A stretch of DNA of 53,611 nt, taken from positions 1 through 53,611 of the forward strand of contig JAGAVZ010000265.1 in assembly GCA_017941635.1 (NCBI GenBank). The letters run 5' to 3'. This DNA comes from Cellulosilyticum sp. Lineage in GTDB: Bacteria; Bacillota; Clostridia; Lachnospirales; Cellulosilyticaceae. Made by a program: the position numbers and the translations under genes. This document shows positions 24,970 to 35,723 of the stretch, one piece after another. The notes under the pieces were generated by a model. That model had not been told where the DNA came from. It did not search any database and saw nothing but the letters and a program-made list of their open reading frames with translations. Each line of letters opens with the position of its first letter. Position 1 is the stretch's first letter.

Positions 24970-27138
24970 TTATCTAGGAACTTCTTCCATGATGAAGGCT
25001 TCTACTACGTCACCTTCTTTAATGTCATTGAATTTCTCAAACATAACACCACATTCGTAGTTTGTAGCAACTTCTTTGGCATCATCTTTGAAACGTTTAA
25101 GTGAAGCAAGATTTCCTTCGTATACCACAATACCGTCACGTACAATACGTACGCCAGCATTTCTTACCATCTTACCATCTGTTACATAAGCACCACCGAT
25201 TGTACCTAAGCCAGATACTTTGAATGTTTGACGGATTTCTGCGTGACCTACTACTTTTTCAACGAATTCTGGATCAAGCATACCTTTCATAGCAGCTTTG
25301 ATATCGTCGATTGCATTGTAGATAACACGATATAAACGAATATCTACTTCTTCTCTATCTGCCATCGCTTTTGTCGCTGCTTCTGGACGTACATTGAAAC
25401 CAATGATGATCGCACCAGATGCAGATGCTAATTGAACGTCAGATTCTGTGATTGTACCAACTCCACCATGAATTGTTCTGATTCTAACTTCTTCATTGCT
25501 TAATTTTTCTAAGCTTTGACGTACAGCTTCTACAGAACCTTGAACGTCTGCTTTGATAATGATATTAAGATCTTTCATTTTACCTTCTTGGATTTGTGAG
25601 AATAAATCATCAAGAGATACTTTATTTGGTGTTTGACCAATCATTTGGATACGTCCTTGAGCTTTGATACGTTCAGCTACTTGACGTGCTTGTTTATCAT
25701 TATTTGCTACATAAAACATTTCTCCACCTGTAGGTACTTCTGAAAGACCTAAGATTTCTACTGGTGTAGATGGTGTTGCTTTTTTCACTTGTTTACCTTT
25801 GCTATCAATCATCGCTCTTACACGTCCATAAGCAGAACCTGCAACAATTGGATCTCCAATTTGAAGTGTACCAGATTGGACAAGTACAGTTGCAACTGGT
25901 CCACGACCTTTATCAAGTTGTGCTTCAATGATTGTACCACGAGCTTTACGTCTCGGATTTGCTTTTAAATCACTCATTTCAGCTACAAGAAGAACCATCT
26001 CTAATAAGTTATCAATCCCTTCACGTTTAAGAGCTGATACAGGTACACAGATGATGTCACCGCCCCAGTCTTCTACAATAAGACCTTGGTCAGCAAGTTC
26101 TTGTTTTACGCGGTCTGGGTTAGCACTTGGCTTATCAATTTTGTTCATTGCAACGATGATTTGTACACCAGCTGCTTTAGCATGGTTAATCGCTTCAATT
26201 GTTTGTGGCATAACACCGTCATCTGCTGCTACTACTAAGATTGCAATATCTGTAACTTGTGCACCACGCATACGCATCGCTGTGAAAGCTTCGTGTCCTG
26301 GTGTATCTAAAAATGTAATTTTTTGTCCGTTTAAGCTGATTGAAGATGCACCAATGTGTTGTGTGATTCCACCAGCTTCTCCTGATGTTACGTGTGTTGA
26401 ACGAATTGCATCAAGAAGAGATGTTTTACCATGGTCAACGTGTCCCATTACAACTACTACTGGAGGACGTTTTTCTAAGTCTTTTTCATCATCGATAACT
26501 TCACCGAAAACTTCTTCCATTACATCTTTTTCTTCTTCTGGTTCAACTAAAACATCATAGCTTTCAGCAAGCTCACTTGCTAATTCATAGTCAATTTCTT
26601 GATTGATATTAGCAATTGTTCCTCTCTTCATAAGTGTTTTAATGATTTCTGTTGGTGCTACATTTAAAAGACCAGCGAACTCTTTAATTGAAACTGTTGG
26701 TGGTAATTGAATTACCTTGATATCTTCTACTACTTCATCGCGTGTTGTTTGATTATTCATAGGCTTCGTTTCTTTTATACCTTTCTCTTTTTTTTGCTTT
26801 TTATTCTTCTTTTGTTTTACTACATCTGATTGTGTAAGCGCTTGGGTGTCTTCGATATTTGATAATGTACTGTCGGGTTGAGCCTTAAAAGCTGGGGTTG
26901 TTTCCTCATTGTTTATCTGATTTTCATTTATCTCTAAGCTTTTATCCTCTACACTTTCTATAGAATCTGTCTCACCATTTACCTCTTGATAATAACCAAT
27001 AATAAGCCCTGCTTCCTCATCTTCTAATGTGCTCATATGGCTATGTACCTCAAAACCATACTCTTTTAATTTATCCATGATTTCTTTGGTTGAAATATTT
27101 AATTTCTTAGCTACTTCATATACCCTGACTTTTGACAT
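24970..27138 (-). CDS. infB: Translation initiation factor IF-2
   Basis: 722 residues. GTPase that places initiator tRNA on the ribosome. The IF2_N segment ([13 protein letters not shown], residues 4-16) is followed by a short charged linker (about 60-135), so it is a compact Firmicutes form. The second N-domain covers about 140-195. The G domain holds [10 protein letters not shown] (G1, near 233), DTPGHEAF (G3) and NKID (G4). Domains II to IV follow, ending in [16 protein letters not shown] precedes the ATG. It is 17 nt after ylxQ in the nusA operon. Confidence 0.98.
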   Translation of the reverse strand: MSKVRVYEVAKKLNISTKEIMDKLKEYGFEVHSHMSTLEDEEAGLIIGYYQEVNGETDSIESVEDKSLEINENQINNEETTPAFKAQPDSTLSNIEDTQALTQSDVVKQKKNKKQKKEKGIKETKPMNNQTTRDEVVEDIKVIQLPPTVSIKEFAGLLNVAPTEIIKTLMKRGTIANINQEIDYELASELAESYDVLVEPEEEKDVMEEVFGEVIDDEKDLEKRPPVVVVMGHVDHGKTSLLDAIRSTHVTSGEAGGITQHIGASSISLNGQKITFLDTPGHEAFTAMRMRGAQVTDIAILVVAADDGVMPQTIEAINHAKAAGVQIIVAMNKIDKPSANPDRVKQELADQGLIVEDWGGDIICVPVSALKREGIDNLLEMVLLVAEMSDLKANPRRKARGTIIEAQLDKGRGPVATVLVQSGTLQIGDPIVAGSAYGRVRAMIDSKGKQVKKATPSTPVEILGLSEVPTGGEMFYVANNDKQARQVAERIKAQGRIQMIGQTPNKVSLDDLFSQIQEGKMKDLNIIIKADVQGSVEAVRQSLEKLSNEEVRIRTIHGGVGTITESDVQLASASGAIIIGFNVRPEAATKAMADREEVDIRLYRVIYNAIDDIKAAMKGMLDPEFVEKVVGHAEIRQTFKVSGLGTIGGAYVTDGKMVRNAGVRIVRDGIVVYEGNLASLKRFKDDAKEVATNYECGVMFEKFNDIKEGDVVEAFIMEEVPR

Positions 27139-27155
27139 ATATCCACCTCCAAATG

Positions 27156-27473
27156 TTACTGATTGATTTGCTCACTCATCATCTGGCCGATTTTCGTTGC
27201 AAAATTAGTATCCACTATTGCAATTACTGCACGAGGTTCTTTTCCAAGTCTATTACCAAGCTGCTCTTTTGTTCCCCATTGTACACAAGGAATTTGACGA
27301 TAACTTGTTTTATCACCAAATAATTTTTTTGTGTTATTCGATGCGTCTGTTGCAACAATAACTAACTGTGCTTCTTTTTCAAGTACTGCTTTTTTACAAG
27401 CAAATTCTCCTGTCACCAATCCTCTTGCCTTTTGACATAAAGCAATCATTTGATAAATTCTATTTTCCATCAT
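27156..27473 (-). CDS. ylxQ: L7Ae-family ribosomal-like protein YlxQ
   Basis: 105 residues when started at ATG 27473; a TTG three codons earlier (27482) is possible. The L7Ae/L30e/Gadd45-type RNA-binding fold is visible as [40 protein letters not shown] and [12 protein letters not shown]. It probably binds RNA k-turns or kink motifs; its role is not established. It overlaps ylxR by 14 nt and precedes infB by 17 nt. The Shine-Dalgarno is weak, suggesting coupled translation. Confidence 0.88.
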   Translation of the reverse strand: MMENRIYQMIALCQKARGLVTGEFACKKAVLEKEAQLVIVATDASNNTKKLFGDKTSYRQIPCVQWGTKEQLGNRLGKEPRAVIAIVDTNFATKIGQMMSEQINQ

Positions 27474-27735
27474 AATGTTCAAGCTCTTTCTTTAATTGGT
27501 CATAAATGATTGGGTCTACAGCTGCTTTAAATGAACGTTCTAGCCCTTTATTTTTTTCAGCTTTTGCGAGACAGTCCACGTTTGGGCAAATATATGCACC
27601 TCTACCTGGCTTTTTACCATGAAAGTCTAAAGAAAAGTTACCTTCTTGATCTCTTACAATACGAATCATTTCTTTTTTGTTTTTCATTTCATTACAACCC
27701 GTACATTTACGCAAAGGAATCTTTCTTGGTTTCAT
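27460..27735 (-). CDS. ylxR: YlxR/RnpM family RNA-binding protein (DUF448)
   Basis: 91 residues from ATG 27735 (MKPRKIPLRKCTGCNEMK), with GGGGAG 9 nt upstream; a GTG three codons earlier overlaps the nusA stop region and is less likely. The CTGC near residues 11-14 and GRGAYICPNVDC near 48-59 are the family motifs, and GRGAY is the RNA-contact segment. Family members bind RNA, and the B. subtilis protein is reported to modulate RNase P. It lies between nusA and ylxQ in the conserved order. Confidence 0.9.
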   Translation of the reverse strand: MKPRKIPLRKCTGCNEMKNKKEMIRIVRDQEGNFSLDFHGKKPGRGAYICPNVDCLAKAEKNKGLERSFKAAVDPIIYDQLKKELEHYDGK

Positions 27736-27743
27736 CTCTCTCA

Positions 27744-28874
27744 CTACTCCCCTACTTCTTCATTTACATTAGCACTTTTAATGTCAATTTTCCATCCAGT
27801 TAATTTAGCTGCTAAACGTACGTTTTGGCCACCTTTACCAATAGCAAGTGTTAAAATGTTTGCTGGTACTAAAACTTTAGCATTGCGCTCACCATTTGTT
27901 TCATCTAATTCTACTTCAAGGACTTTTGCTGGACTTAAAGCTTCTTTAATAAATTCTTTTGGATCTTCATGCCAGTGAACAACGTCAATTTTTTCACCAT
28001 TTAACTCTTCTACGATATTATTAATGCGTTTTCCTTTCTCACCAACACATGCTCCAACTGGATCAACATTTGGATCATTTGAAAAAACAGCAATTTTACT
28101 TCTTGAGCCAGCTTCTCTTGCAATGCTCTTAATCACTACTGTTCCTTCTTTGATTTCAACAACTTCTTGTTCAAATAAACGTTTTACAAGCTCTGGATGT
28201 GTACGTGATACGATAACTTGTGCACCTGAATTTTTATTTTTGCCATCCATTTTGCCTTCACTTTTGTTGAAGTCTCTTACGTTAAGTAAGTAGAAAGCTT
28301 TGTATCCTGTCATACCCTCACCTTGTTCCATTTGCACATCGAAGTTATCATTTGGCATAGCTTCTGTCGCTGGAAGTGATGCTTCTGTATAGTCAAGTTG
28401 TACAATATAACCATTTTTCTCTTTTCTTAAAACTTTACCTTTGATGATATCGTTTAATTTAACGCTGTATTCTTCATACACCATTTGTCTTTCTGCTTCT
28501 TTAATCTTTTGGATTACAACTTGTTTTGCATTTTGTGCTGCAATACGACCAAAGTTTCTTGGTGTAATTTCTACATCAATCACATCTTCTACGTCAATAA
28601 TTGAGTTTAATGCTTTCGCTTCAGTAAGACCAATTTCAAGTAATTCATTCATTACTTCATCATCTGGTACAACTGTTTTAGATGCATAAACTTGAACCTC
28701 ACCAGTTGATTCATCAATACTGATTTTAAGGTTTTGTTTTGCACTTGCACTCATGTTGAAGTGTTTTTTGCATGCCACTTCGATAGATTGTTTAATTGCA
28801 TCAATTAATTTTTCTTTATTAATCCCTTTTGATTTTGCAATTTGGTCAATTGCCATAATAAAATCTTGATTCAT
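27744..28874 (-). CDS. nusA: Transcription termination/antitermination factor NusA
   Basis: 376 residues. Binds RNA polymerase and controls pausing, termination and antitermination. N-terminal RNAP-binding domain (about 1-125), S1 domain (about 135-200), then two KH domains (about 230-345, with CVGEKGKRINNIVEEL and LAIGKGGQNVRLAAKLTGW). The short length without C-terminal acidic repeats is the Firmicutes form. GGAGGAGG precedes the start. It follows rimP by 20 nt. Confidence 0.97.
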   Translation of the reverse strand: MNQDFIMAIDQIAKSKGINKEKLIDAIKQSIEVACKKHFNMSASAKQNLKISIDESTGEVQVYASKTVVPDDEVMNELLEIGLTEAKALNSIIDVEDVIDVEITPRNFGRIAAQNAKQVVIQKIKEAERQMVYEEYSVKLNDIIKGKVLRKEKNGYIVQLDYTEASLPATEAMPNDNFDVQMEQGEGMTGYKAFYLLNVRDFNKSEGKMDGKNKNSGAQVIVSRTHPELVKRLFEQEVVEIKEGTVVIKSIAREAGSRSKIAVFSNDPNVDPVGACVGEKGKRINNIVEELNGEKIDVVHWHEDPKEFIKEALSPAKVLEVELDETNGERNAKVLVPANILTLAIGKGGQNVRLAAKLTGWKIDIKSANVNEEVGE

Positions 28875-28894
28875 TTTTATCCTCCTCCAAATGA

Positions 28895-29356
28895 CTAGAA
28901 TACAATCGCCAGTCTCACTACTGCTACATCTTTCATTTCAAATTCCATTTTTTGACCTTCGTCATCAAGATATAACATCTCTTTTGTTTTGTCTACAAGC
29001 GTAGCTGTATAATTTTTCTCACCATTGATTGCTTTATATAATTTCACGTCAACTAATCGGCCTTTAAAGTATTCAAACTCTCTATCTTTCTTTAAAACGC
29101 GATCTGCGCCTGGTGAACTTACTTCTAATATATATGGATCTTTAATTGGATCCTTTTCTTCTAATACTTTTTCAAGTGCACGACTTGTAATTTGGCAATC
29201 TTGAATATTGATGCCACCTTCTTTATCAATGTAGACTCTTAAATAGTAATTAGGACCTTCTTTAACATATTCTACATCAATAAGTGTAAACTTAAATTCC
29301 TCTAGAATAGGTGCTAAATAACTCTCAACTGTCTCAACAATTTGTTTTTTATCCAT
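28895..29356 (-). CDS. rimP: Ribosome maturation factor RimP
   Basis: 153 residues. Helps assemble the 30S subunit. The N-terminal domain includes FTLIDVEYVKEGPNYYLRVYIDKEGGI and the DCQITSRALEKVLEE helix. The C-terminal SH3-like domain includes YILEVSSPGADRVLKKDREF and a KFV-like end. It is the first gene of the rimP-nusA-ylxR-ylxQ-infB-rbfA-nrnA-truB operon. The upstream region (29357-29420) lies after a terminator and must hold the promoter, but no unambiguous -35/-10 pair was found. Confidence 0.96.
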   Translation of the reverse strand: MDKKQIVETVESYLAPILEEFKFTLIDVEYVKEGPNYYLRVYIDKEGGINIQDCQITSRALEKVLEEKDPIKDPYILEVSSPGADRVLKKDREFEYFKGRLVDVKLYKAINGEKNYTATLVDKTKEMLYLDDEGQKMEFEMKDVAVVRLAIVF

Positions 29357-29420
29357 GTTGTCATCCTTTCTTTATCTATAGTTTGACATAAACTGCGATA
29401 ACTATACATCTAAACAATAC

Positions 29421-29448
29421 GAAAGAGTGGGTAAAAACCCACTCTTTC
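29421..29448 (-). terminator. Hairpin between ispG and rimP
   Basis: Perfect 12-bp stem GAAAGAGTGGGT/ACCCACTCTTTC with a 4-nt loop. On the minus strand it is followed by GTATTGTTT, a partial U-tract. It probably ends the uppS-to-ispG transcript. Confidence 0.7.
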
Positions 29449-29527
29449 AGACGCATTCATGATTATAATAACCATATTATACTATTATTACTTATAAAAA
29501 TCAAGCCTTTATCCTGTGGGCCGCTTT

Positions 29528-30580
29528 TTACAATTTATGAACTTCTTCCATAAAAGCATTAAAGAGTTCATCTTCTTTTACTTTCTTAATAATTTCACCC
29601 TTTTTAAAGATAAGCCCTTCTCCTTTGCCACCAGCAATACCAATATCTGCTTCTCTTGCTTCTCCTGGTCCGTTTACAACACATCCCATTACTGCAATTT
29701 TAATATTCTTTTTAAGAGATTTTGTAGCTACTTCAACTTTATTAGCCAGTTCAATAAGTCCCACTTCTGTACGTCCACAAGTTGGACATGAAATGATTTC
29801 TACACCATATTGTCCAAGACCAAGTGATTGTAATACATCTTGTGCACACTCAATTTCTTTTATTGGATCATCTGATAAAGAAACACGAAGGGTATCACCA
29901 ATGCCTCTTGATAAAATAGCACCTAACCCTACAGAAGATTTAATCGTTCCTTTATAAAGTGTACCTGCCTCTGTAATACCTACATGGAGTGGGTAATTAT
30001 AGCGCTCTGCAAAAGTCGTATAGGTTTCAATGGCTAATGGCACATTAGAAGCCTTTAATGAAACTACAATATCTCTAAAATCTAATTCCTCTAAAATACG
30101 AATATGCTCACTTGCACTTTCTACCATAGATTCTGCATTAACACCACCATATTTCGCTAAATTAGCTTTGCTAATTGATCCAGAGTTTACACCAATACGT
30201 ATTGGGATGCCGTAAGTCTTTGCTTTTTCAACAACCATTCTTACGCGTTCTTCATTCCCAATATTCCCAGGATTAATACGTAATTTATTCACTCCATTTT
30301 CAATCACCATTAAAGCTAAACGATAATCAAAATGAATATCTGCTACAAGTGGGATATGAATACGTGGTATAATCTTCTCAATCGCTTTTGCTGCTTCTTC
30401 ATGCGGCACGGCGACACGCACCATTTCACATCCAGCTTCCTCTAACGCTAAGATTTGTGCAACGGTTGCATCTACATCTTGTGTTTTGGTATTTGTCATT
30501 GATTGAATGACAATTGGGTTACCACCCCCAATTGCTATATCTTTTACTTTTACAACTCTTGTTTGTTCTCTTGTGTACAT
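29528..30580 (-). CDS. ispG: 4-hydroxy-3-methylbut-2-enyl diphosphate synthase IspG
   Basis: 350 residues. [4Fe-4S] enzyme of the MEP pathway that converts MEcPP to HMBPP. The N-terminal TIM-barrel runs from residues 10-250 ([14 protein letters not shown] near the start). Cluster ligands are in [12 protein letters not shown] (about 264-275) and [13 protein letters not shown] (about 298-310). It starts 1 nt after the rseP stop codon and shares an operon with dxr, another MEP enzyme. Confidence 0.97.
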   Translation of the reverse strand: MYTREQTRVVKVKDIAIGGGNPIVIQSMTNTKTQDVDATVAQILALEEAGCEMVRVAVPHEEAAKAIEKIIPRIHIPLVADIHFDYRLALMVIENGVNKLRINPGNIGNEERVRMVVEKAKTYGIPIRIGVNSGSISKANLAKYGGVNAESMVESASEHIRILEELDFRDIVVSLKASNVPLAIETYTTFAERYNYPLHVGITEAGTLYKGTIKSSVGLGAILSRGIGDTLRVSLSDDPIKEIECAQDVLQSLGLGQYGVEIISCPTCGRTEVGLIELANKVEVATKSLKKNIKIAVMGCVVNGPGEAREADIGIAGGKGEGLIFKKGEIIKKVKEDELFNAFMEEVHKL

Positions 30581-30581
30581 T

Positions 30582-31616
30582 TTATCCTCTTAACCTCATA
30601 ATATCATTATATAATACAACAACTGTCAGAAGCATCAGTAATACCATTCCTATAAAATGAACAGCCCCTTCTTTTTCAGGCGGAATAGCTTTTCCTCTAA
30701 TCATTTCAATTAAAATAAAGAATATACGTCCTCCATCTAAAGCTGGTAGTGGTAATAAATTCATCACCCCTAAATTTGCAGATAAGAGAGAAGATAAATA
30801 AACCATATTCATTATTGCATAGCTCACACCACCTGACTGCATACTGCTATCCCACACTTGACTACTTGCATCAACAACCCCCACAATACCTGCCATTTGA
30901 TCAAAGCCAATTGCTCCTGACACAAGTCCTACCAAAGAATCCCATACCATTACAATCATAGCAATCATTGTCATAAACCCAACTTTAATATTATGCCAAA
31001 TATTAAAGTGGCTCATCTTGATTGTGAACCCAAATCGAGGGCTACCACCTTCTTCTAAAACCTGTGTTTCTATTGGTACATTTATTACTTCTTGATTTCT
31101 TTTTATAGTTAAGCTATAAGTCTCTTCTTCAGATGTCATATAATTTTGTAGTTGACCTAGATGATCAATTTTATTCCCATTGATTTCAAGAATACGGTCA
31201 TTTGTCTGTAATCCTGCCTCTGCTGCTGGTGTATTAACTTGTACATCTTGTATGATATTTGTAGCTGTTCCTCTATAACCTACAAATATCGCAAGTAATA
31301 GCCATGCTAAAAGGAAATTCATGATAGCACCTGCACTGACAATGATTAACTTTTGCCATGGCCTTTTAGATGACATCGCTCTCGGATTAGTACTTTCTCC
31401 TTCCTCTCCTTCCATACGACAGAAACCTCCTATTGGAAGAAGTCGAATCGAATAAAGTGTTTCTCCAACTTGTTTTGACCATACCATTGGTCCCATACCA
31501 ACTGCAAATTCATGTACTAACACACCACATTTTTTCGCTGTAATATAATGCCCCCACTCATGTGCTACAACAATGACTGTAAACATTAATAAAATGATAA
31601 CAATCATTAATAACAT
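30582..31616 (-). CDS. rseP: RIP site-2 metalloprotease RseP/RasP
   Basis: 344 residues. Intramembrane zinc protease that cuts membrane-bound regulators such as anti-sigma factors and remnant signal peptides. The HEWGHY (HExxH) motif is in the first transmembrane helix (about 18-23). A PDZ domain spans about 115-190. The second catalytic motif [11 protein letters not shown] (about 287-297) supplies the Asp ligand. It overlaps dxr by 10 nt and precedes ispG. Confidence 0.96.
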   Translation of the reverse strand: MLLMIVIILLMFTVIVVAHEWGHYITAKKCGVLVHEFAVGMGPMVWSKQVGETLYSIRLLPIGGFCRMEGEEGESTNPRAMSSKRPWQKLIIVSAGAIMNFLLAWLLLAIFVGYRGTATNIIQDVQVNTPAAEAGLQTNDRILEINGNKIDHLGQLQNYMTSEEETYSLTIKRNQEVINVPIETQVLEEGGSPRFGFTIKMSHFNIWHNIKVGFMTMIAMIVMVWDSLVGLVSGAIGFDQMAGIVGVVDASSQVWDSSMQSGGVSYAIMNMVYLSSLLSANLGVMNLLPLPALDGGRIFFILIEMIRGKAIPPEKEGAVHFIGMVLLMLLTVVVLYNDIMRLRG

Positions 31617-32773
31617 TTAGACACCTGCTCCCTACAATATTCTCTTGCCCATCTATCACTTTCTAGTATTTGTTCTAAACTTGGCTTACTTATACATATG
31701 TGCTGATCCATTGTTCTATGAATGAATTCAGGGATCTGTAAAAAACTAATTTCTTTATTCAAGAAACTCGCCACAACGATTTCATTCGCTGCGTTTAATA
31801 CAGCTCCCATTGTTCCACCTTCTTCTAAAGCATCATATGCTAATTTTAAACATGGGAAGTCATCTATACGAGGTGCTTCAAATGAAAGTGCTCCAATCTT
31901 GACTAAATCTAACTTCTCAATATAAGTTGCCTGCCTTCTTTCCGGATAATTTAAAGCATACGCAATTGGATGACGCATATCCGGCATACCAAGCTGTGCA
32001 ATAACTGATCCATCTTTATAGGCTACCATAGAGTGAACAATACTTTCTTTATGCACAACCACATCAATTTCAGAAGGCTTTACATCAAATAAGTGTTTCG
32101 CTTCAATCACTTCTAATCCCTTATTCATAAGAGATGCTGAGTCTATGGTAATCTTACTTCCCATTACCCAGTTAGGATGTTTTAAAGCTTGTTCAACTGT
32201 TACTTCTTGTAATTGTTCTTTAGTATATGTTCTAAAAGGTCCACCAGAAGCTGTTAAAATCAGACGGTCGATGCTTTTGTGTGTATTTCCTTGTAGACTT
32301 TGGAATATAGCTGAATGCTCGCTATCAACTGGTAATATGTCCACACCTTTTTCTCTAGCAAGCCCCATCACTAAATCGCCCGCTGTAACAAGTGTTTCTT
32401 TATTAGCAAGTGCAATTGTTTTACCTGCTTTAATCGCTTCAATTGTAGGCAGAAGCCCTATCATACCAACTACTGCTGTCACAACGACTTCTGCTTCTTC
32501 TAATGTAGCTACTTTTACAAGTCCCTCAACACCTGTAACAACTTCTGTTTTTAAATTTTTCTCTTTAAGGCGCTCACTTAAAAGCTGTGCTTTATCTTCC
32601 CTCATGACACATACAACTTGTGGATGAAATGTTTCAATTTGTTTCTCTAATAAATCAATTTGGCTATTAGCTGTCAAACCTAATACTTCTATATCACCTT
32701 GCTTAGTAATGACATCTAAAGTTTGTGTTCCTATAGAACCCGTTGAGCCTAAAATAACAACTTTCTTTTTCAT
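31607..32773 (-). CDS. dxr: 1-deoxy-D-xylulose 5-phosphate reductoisomerase
   Basis: 388 residues. Second enzyme of the MEP isoprenoid pathway; uses NADPH. The N-terminal Rossmann domain has GSTGSIGTQTLDVI (about 8-21). ALANKETLVTAG (about 121-132) and PVDSEHSAIFQ (about 148-158) hold metal and substrate residues, and ASGGPFR and SASLMNKGLEVIEA follow. It is 16 nt after cdsA and overlaps rseP by 10 nt. Confidence 0.97.
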   Translation of the reverse strand: MKKKVVILGSTGSIGTQTLDVITKQGDIEVLGLTANSQIDLLEKQIETFHPQVVCVMREDKAQLLSERLKEKNLKTEVVTGVEGLVKVATLEEAEVVVTAVVGMIGLLPTIEAIKAGKTIALANKETLVTAGDLVMGLAREKGVDILPVDSEHSAIFQSLQGNTHKSIDRLILTASGGPFRTYTKEQLQEVTVEQALKHPNWVMGSKITIDSASLMNKGLEVIEAKHLFDVKPSEIDVVVHKESIVHSMVAYKDGSVIAQLGMPDMRHPIAYALNYPERRQATYIEKLDLVKIGALSFEAPRIDDFPCLKLAYDALEEGGTMGAVLNAANEIVVASFLNKEISFLQIPEFIHRTMDQHICISKPSLEQILESDRWAREYCREQVSKCY

Positions 32774-32789
32774 TTTCTATAACTCCTAT

Positions 32790-33596
32790 CTAAATGATAC
32801 TTTGTACCATACTTACAACCATATAAATCACTGGCGCAACAAATAGTAAACTATCACATCGATCCAAAATCCCACCATGTCCTGGTAAAATGTAACCATA
32901 GTCTTTTTGATTATAGTAGCGTTTAACAGCTGATGCTGCTAAGTCTCCAAATTGAGAAATAATAGCACCTAAAATTGCTGCTATAATGATCCACAGCATT
33001 TGTTCTCTAACTTCAAAAGCCCAAAACTGTGTATAGATAATGGTATAGATATAGGCCAACAAGCCTGCTCCAACTACACCTCCAATACTACCTTCAATCG
33101 TTTTTTTAGGACTTAGTACAGGGGCAAGTTTATGCTTACCAATACTCTTTCCTGTAAAATATGCAAAAGTATCGCTTCCCCATGCACTAATTGCAATCAG
33201 CCATACCCAAAAGTGTCCATTTGGTACATTTCTTAACAAGACTAAATAACCAAATAATAGTGCTGCATAAATAATAGGGAATATCGTTAATCCAACATCA
33301 ATAATGGAATATTTGGGATAACGTATAACAAGTACAACTAAACTAATCATTGTGACAAGGGATATAAAGATAAAGTAATTGGCCATAACCCAATCAAAAG
33401 CTAAGTAATGAATTACAACTGCTATATATCCAATACAAACTATAGGATGTTGCTGTTTTTTTACTACACCATAAAACTCATAAAGTGCAATCAAACTAGC
33501 TGCCATAATAACATACTTCAATAAAGGATTACCTATAATAATCACGGCAATAACAAGGGGAATCCCTACTACCGAGGTCATAACTCTTGTGAACAC
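32790..33596 (-). CDS. cdsA: Phosphatidate cytidylyltransferase
   Basis: 268 residues with about seven to eight transmembrane segments. Makes CDP-diacylglycerol from phosphatidate and CTP, the branch point of phospholipid synthesis. The C-terminal signature includes FGDLAASAVKRYYNQKD (about 217-233) and GHGGILDRCDSL. The WGSDTFAYFTG and KLAPVLSPKKTIEGSIGG segments are also typical. The start is GTG, with GGAG 6 nt upstream. It is 12 nt after uppS. Confidence 0.96.
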   Translation of the reverse strand: MFTRVMTSVVGIPLVIAVIIIGNPLLKYVIMAASLIALYEFYGVVKKQQHPIVCIGYIAVVIHYLAFDWVMANYFIFISLVTMISLVVLVIRYPKYSIIDVGLTIFPIIYAALLFGYLVLLRNVPNGHFWVWLIAISAWGSDTFAYFTGKSIGKHKLAPVLSPKKTIEGSIGGVVGAGLLAYIYTIIYTQFWAFEVREQMLWIIIAAILGAIISQFGDLAASAVKRYYNQKDYGYILPGHGGILDRCDSLLFVAPVIYMVVSMVQSII

Positions 33597-33608
33597 ATTC
33601 CTCTCCTC

Positions 33609-34325
33609 CTATTCACTTTTCCCAAATCTTCTCTGTCTATGATTGTATGCGTCAATTGCTTTATCAAATTCTTTTGTCGTAAAATCTGGCCACATACAAG
33701 GTGTAAAATAAAACTCTGAGTAAGTTAATTGCCATGGTAAGAAATTACTTGTACGCTCTTCTCCACTTGTGCGAATCATTAAATCTGGATCTGGTATATT
33801 CTTTGTATCTAAATAACCTGAAAATAATGTTTCATCAATTTCATCTAAAACCACTATGCCATTTTGAACATCCTGAATAAGTTTTTTACATCCGCGTAAG
33901 ATTTCATCACGTCCACCATAATTAAATGCCATATGGAAACACATTCCTGGCTTATCTTTAGTTTTTTCTTGCAAAAGGTAAATTTTAGCTTTTAATTCTT
34001 CTGGAATAACATCCGATTCTAAGTCTCCAATTATATGGAAACGATGACTATCTTTATCCACCTTCTTTAACTCTTTATCAATATATTGACCAAAGAGCTT
34101 CATTAATCCATCTACCTCATCTTGAGGACGTCTCCAGTTTTCTGTCGAAAAAGCATACACGGTTAAATGTTTTACACCTATTTTATCTGCATGACTAATA
34201 ATTTTCTCAAGTGCTTTTGTTCCTCTTCTATGCCCTTCGTTTCTTGGTAATCCTTTTTCTTTAGCCCACCTGCCATTTCCATCCATAATAATTGCAATAT
34301 GTTCTGGAATAGTTCTGTCTGACAT
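33609..34325 (-). CDS. uppS: Isoprenyl transferase (undecaprenyl diphosphate synthase)
   Basis: 238 residues. Adds isopentenyl units to farnesyl diphosphate to make the lipid carrier for peptidoglycan. AIIMDGNGRWA (about 11-21) has the catalytic Asp; HLTVYAFSTENWRRP, AFNYGGRDEI and PDLMIRTSGEERTSNFL are the other conserved regions. AGGAGG lies 7 nt upstream. It begins the uppS-cdsA-dxr-rseP-ispG operon after the frr terminator. Confidence 0.97.
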   Translation of the reverse strand: MSDRTIPEHIAIIMDGNGRWAKEKGLPRNEGHRRGTKALEKIISHADKIGVKHLTVYAFSTENWRRPQDEVDGLMKLFGQYIDKELKKVDKDSHRFHIIGDLESDVIPEELKAKIYLLQEKTKDKPGMCFHMAFNYGGRDEILRGCKKLIQDVQNGIVVLDEIDETLFSGYLDTKNIPDPDLMIRTSGEERTSNFLPWQLTYSEFYFTPCMWPDFTTKEFDKAIDAYNHRQRRFGKSE

Positions 34326-34386
34326 GTTGATTCCTCCTAGATTAACTTCTTTTTAATAAGAAGCTACTTTCCTTTCCAATACTATC

Positions 34387-34412
34387 AAAAAACTCCTCTT
34401 CTTGAAGAGGAG
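34387..34412 (-). terminator. Terminator after frr
   Basis: On the minus strand, CTCCTCTT/AAGAGGAG with a CAAG loop (34393-34412) and TTTTTT at 34387-34392. Confidence 0.9.
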
Positions 34413-34444
34413 CTTAATTGAATATCTTTAACTATAGTTTAAAA

Positions 34445-34999
34445 TTAAACAGATAAAATCTCTTTGCTTTTCTTATCTACCATAGAATCGATTTCACCTA
34501 CAAATTTATCTGTAATTTTTTGAACTTCTTTTTCAGCTAATTCCACTTCGTCTTTTGTAATTTCGTTAGCTTTCTCCATTTTTTTGAATGAATCTAATGC
34601 ATCACGACGAATGTTTCTAATAGCAACTTTAGAAGCTTCACCTTTTTTCTTAATATCTTTTGTTAAGTCTTTACGACGTTCTTCTGTAAGTTCTGGGAAA
34701 ATCAAACGAATCACATTACCATCGTTTGTTGGATTGATTCCTAAATCAGATTCATTGATTGCTTTTTCAATTGCTTTAAGTAAAGCTTTTTCCCATGGTT
34801 GAATTTGAAGAATACGCGCTTCTGGAACTGTAATATTCCCTACTTGTTGAAGTGGTGTTGGCACACCATAGTACTCTACCATAATACGATCCAATACGTG
34901 TGGATTTGCTCTCCCTGCACGAATAGATGCAAAATCATTTCCTAATGATTCAATACTTTTTTTCATTTTTTCTTCAAATTTTACTAATGTTTGTTTCAT
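34445..34999 (-). CDS. frr: Ribosome recycling factor
   Basis: 184-residue protein of the standard RRF length. Splits post-termination ribosomes with EF-G. Family segments are SIRAGRANPHVLDRIMVEYYG, VPEARILQIQPWEKALLKAIE, and NPTNDGNVIRLIFPELTEERR. Start set at ATG 34999 (MKQTLVKFEEK) with AGGAGG 6 nt upstream; extending to 35086 would run into pyrH. It is 16 nt after pyrH and is followed by a terminator. Confidence 0.97.
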   Translation of the reverse strand: MKQTLVKFEEKMKKSIESLGNDFASIRAGRANPHVLDRIMVEYYGVPTPLQQVGNITVPEARILQIQPWEKALLKAIEKAINESDLGINPTNDGNVIRLIFPELTEERRKDLTKDIKKKGEASKVAIRNIRRDALDSFKKMEKANEITKDEVELAEKEVQKITDKFVGEIDSMVDKKSKEILSV

Positions 35000-35015
35000 A
35001 AATAGCCTCCTATCA

Positions 35016-35723
35016 TTACTCTTCGATATATATCGTTGTTCCCATTTCTTCACCGCTTGCAACACGTATAATACTATTGTCTGCACCTAAATCAAATACT
35101 ACGATTGGTAATTTTTGCTCTATACATAATGCAGCTGCAGTTGTATCAATTGCTTTTAAATCCTTACGAAGCATTTCTTGACATGAAATACGTTCAAACT
35201 TACATGCGCTAGGGTTCATTTTTGGATCACTGTCATAAACACCATCAATATTCTTAGCAAATAGTAATGCATCCACTTCAACTTCAGCACCTCTAAGAGC
35301 TGCACCAGTATCTGTTGAAAAGAAAGGATGTCCTGTACCACCAGCAAAAAATACAATCTTGCCTGCTTTAAAATCTGCTACTGCTTTATCTTTAGAAAAC
35401 AGTTCAGTCATACTTCCTAATACAAATGGTGTGTGTACGCTTGTTTGCATTCCTAAACTACGGCATACATCAGCAACATATATAGCATTCATTACTGTTG
35501 CTAACATACCAATTTGGTCTGCTTTTGTACGATCCATATCTCCAGAAGTACGCCCTCTCCAGAAGTTTCCGCCACCAATAACAACAGCTACTTCTGTTCC
35601 TTGGTCTACCAAAGTTTTTAATTGTTTTGCTACTCCTATAATTACCTCATGATCGAAACCTCTTTGCTGTTTGCCAGCTAAAGCTTCCCCACTTAATTTA
35701 ACTAATACACGTTTAAATTTCAC
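35016..35723 (-). CDS. pyrH: UMP kinase
   Basis: 235 residues of the amino-acid kinase fold. Phosphorylates UMP to UDP. KLSGEALAG (about 9-17), VIGGGNFWRG (about 48-57) and FFAGGTGHPFFSTDTGAALRG (phosphate and GTP-regulator regions) are seen. The start is GTG, with AGGAGG 8 nt upstream. It is co-transcribed with frr and separated from tsf by a 375-nt gap and terminator. Confidence 0.97.
   Translation of the reverse strand: MKFKRVLVKLSGEALAGKQQRGFDHEVIIGVAKQLKTLVDQGTEVAVVIGGGNFWRGRTSGDMDRTKADQIGMLATVMNAIYVADVCRSLGMQTSVHTPFVLGSMTELFSKDKAVADFKAGKIVFFAGGTGHPFFSTDTGAALRGAEVEVDALLFAKNIDGVYDSDPKMNPSACKFERISCQEMLRKDLKAIDTTAAALCIEQKLPIVVFDLGADNSIIRVASGEEMGTTIYIEE

Noticed and set aside
25928-26560. 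Open frame of 210 codons on the plus strand inside infB
   Set aside because: It is antisense to the conserved IF-2 G domain, has no Shine-Dalgarno and its composition follows from the infB codons.
32145-32627. Plus-strand frame of 160 codons inside dxr
   Set aside because: Antisense to the dxr catalytic core; no promoter or Shine-Dalgarno.
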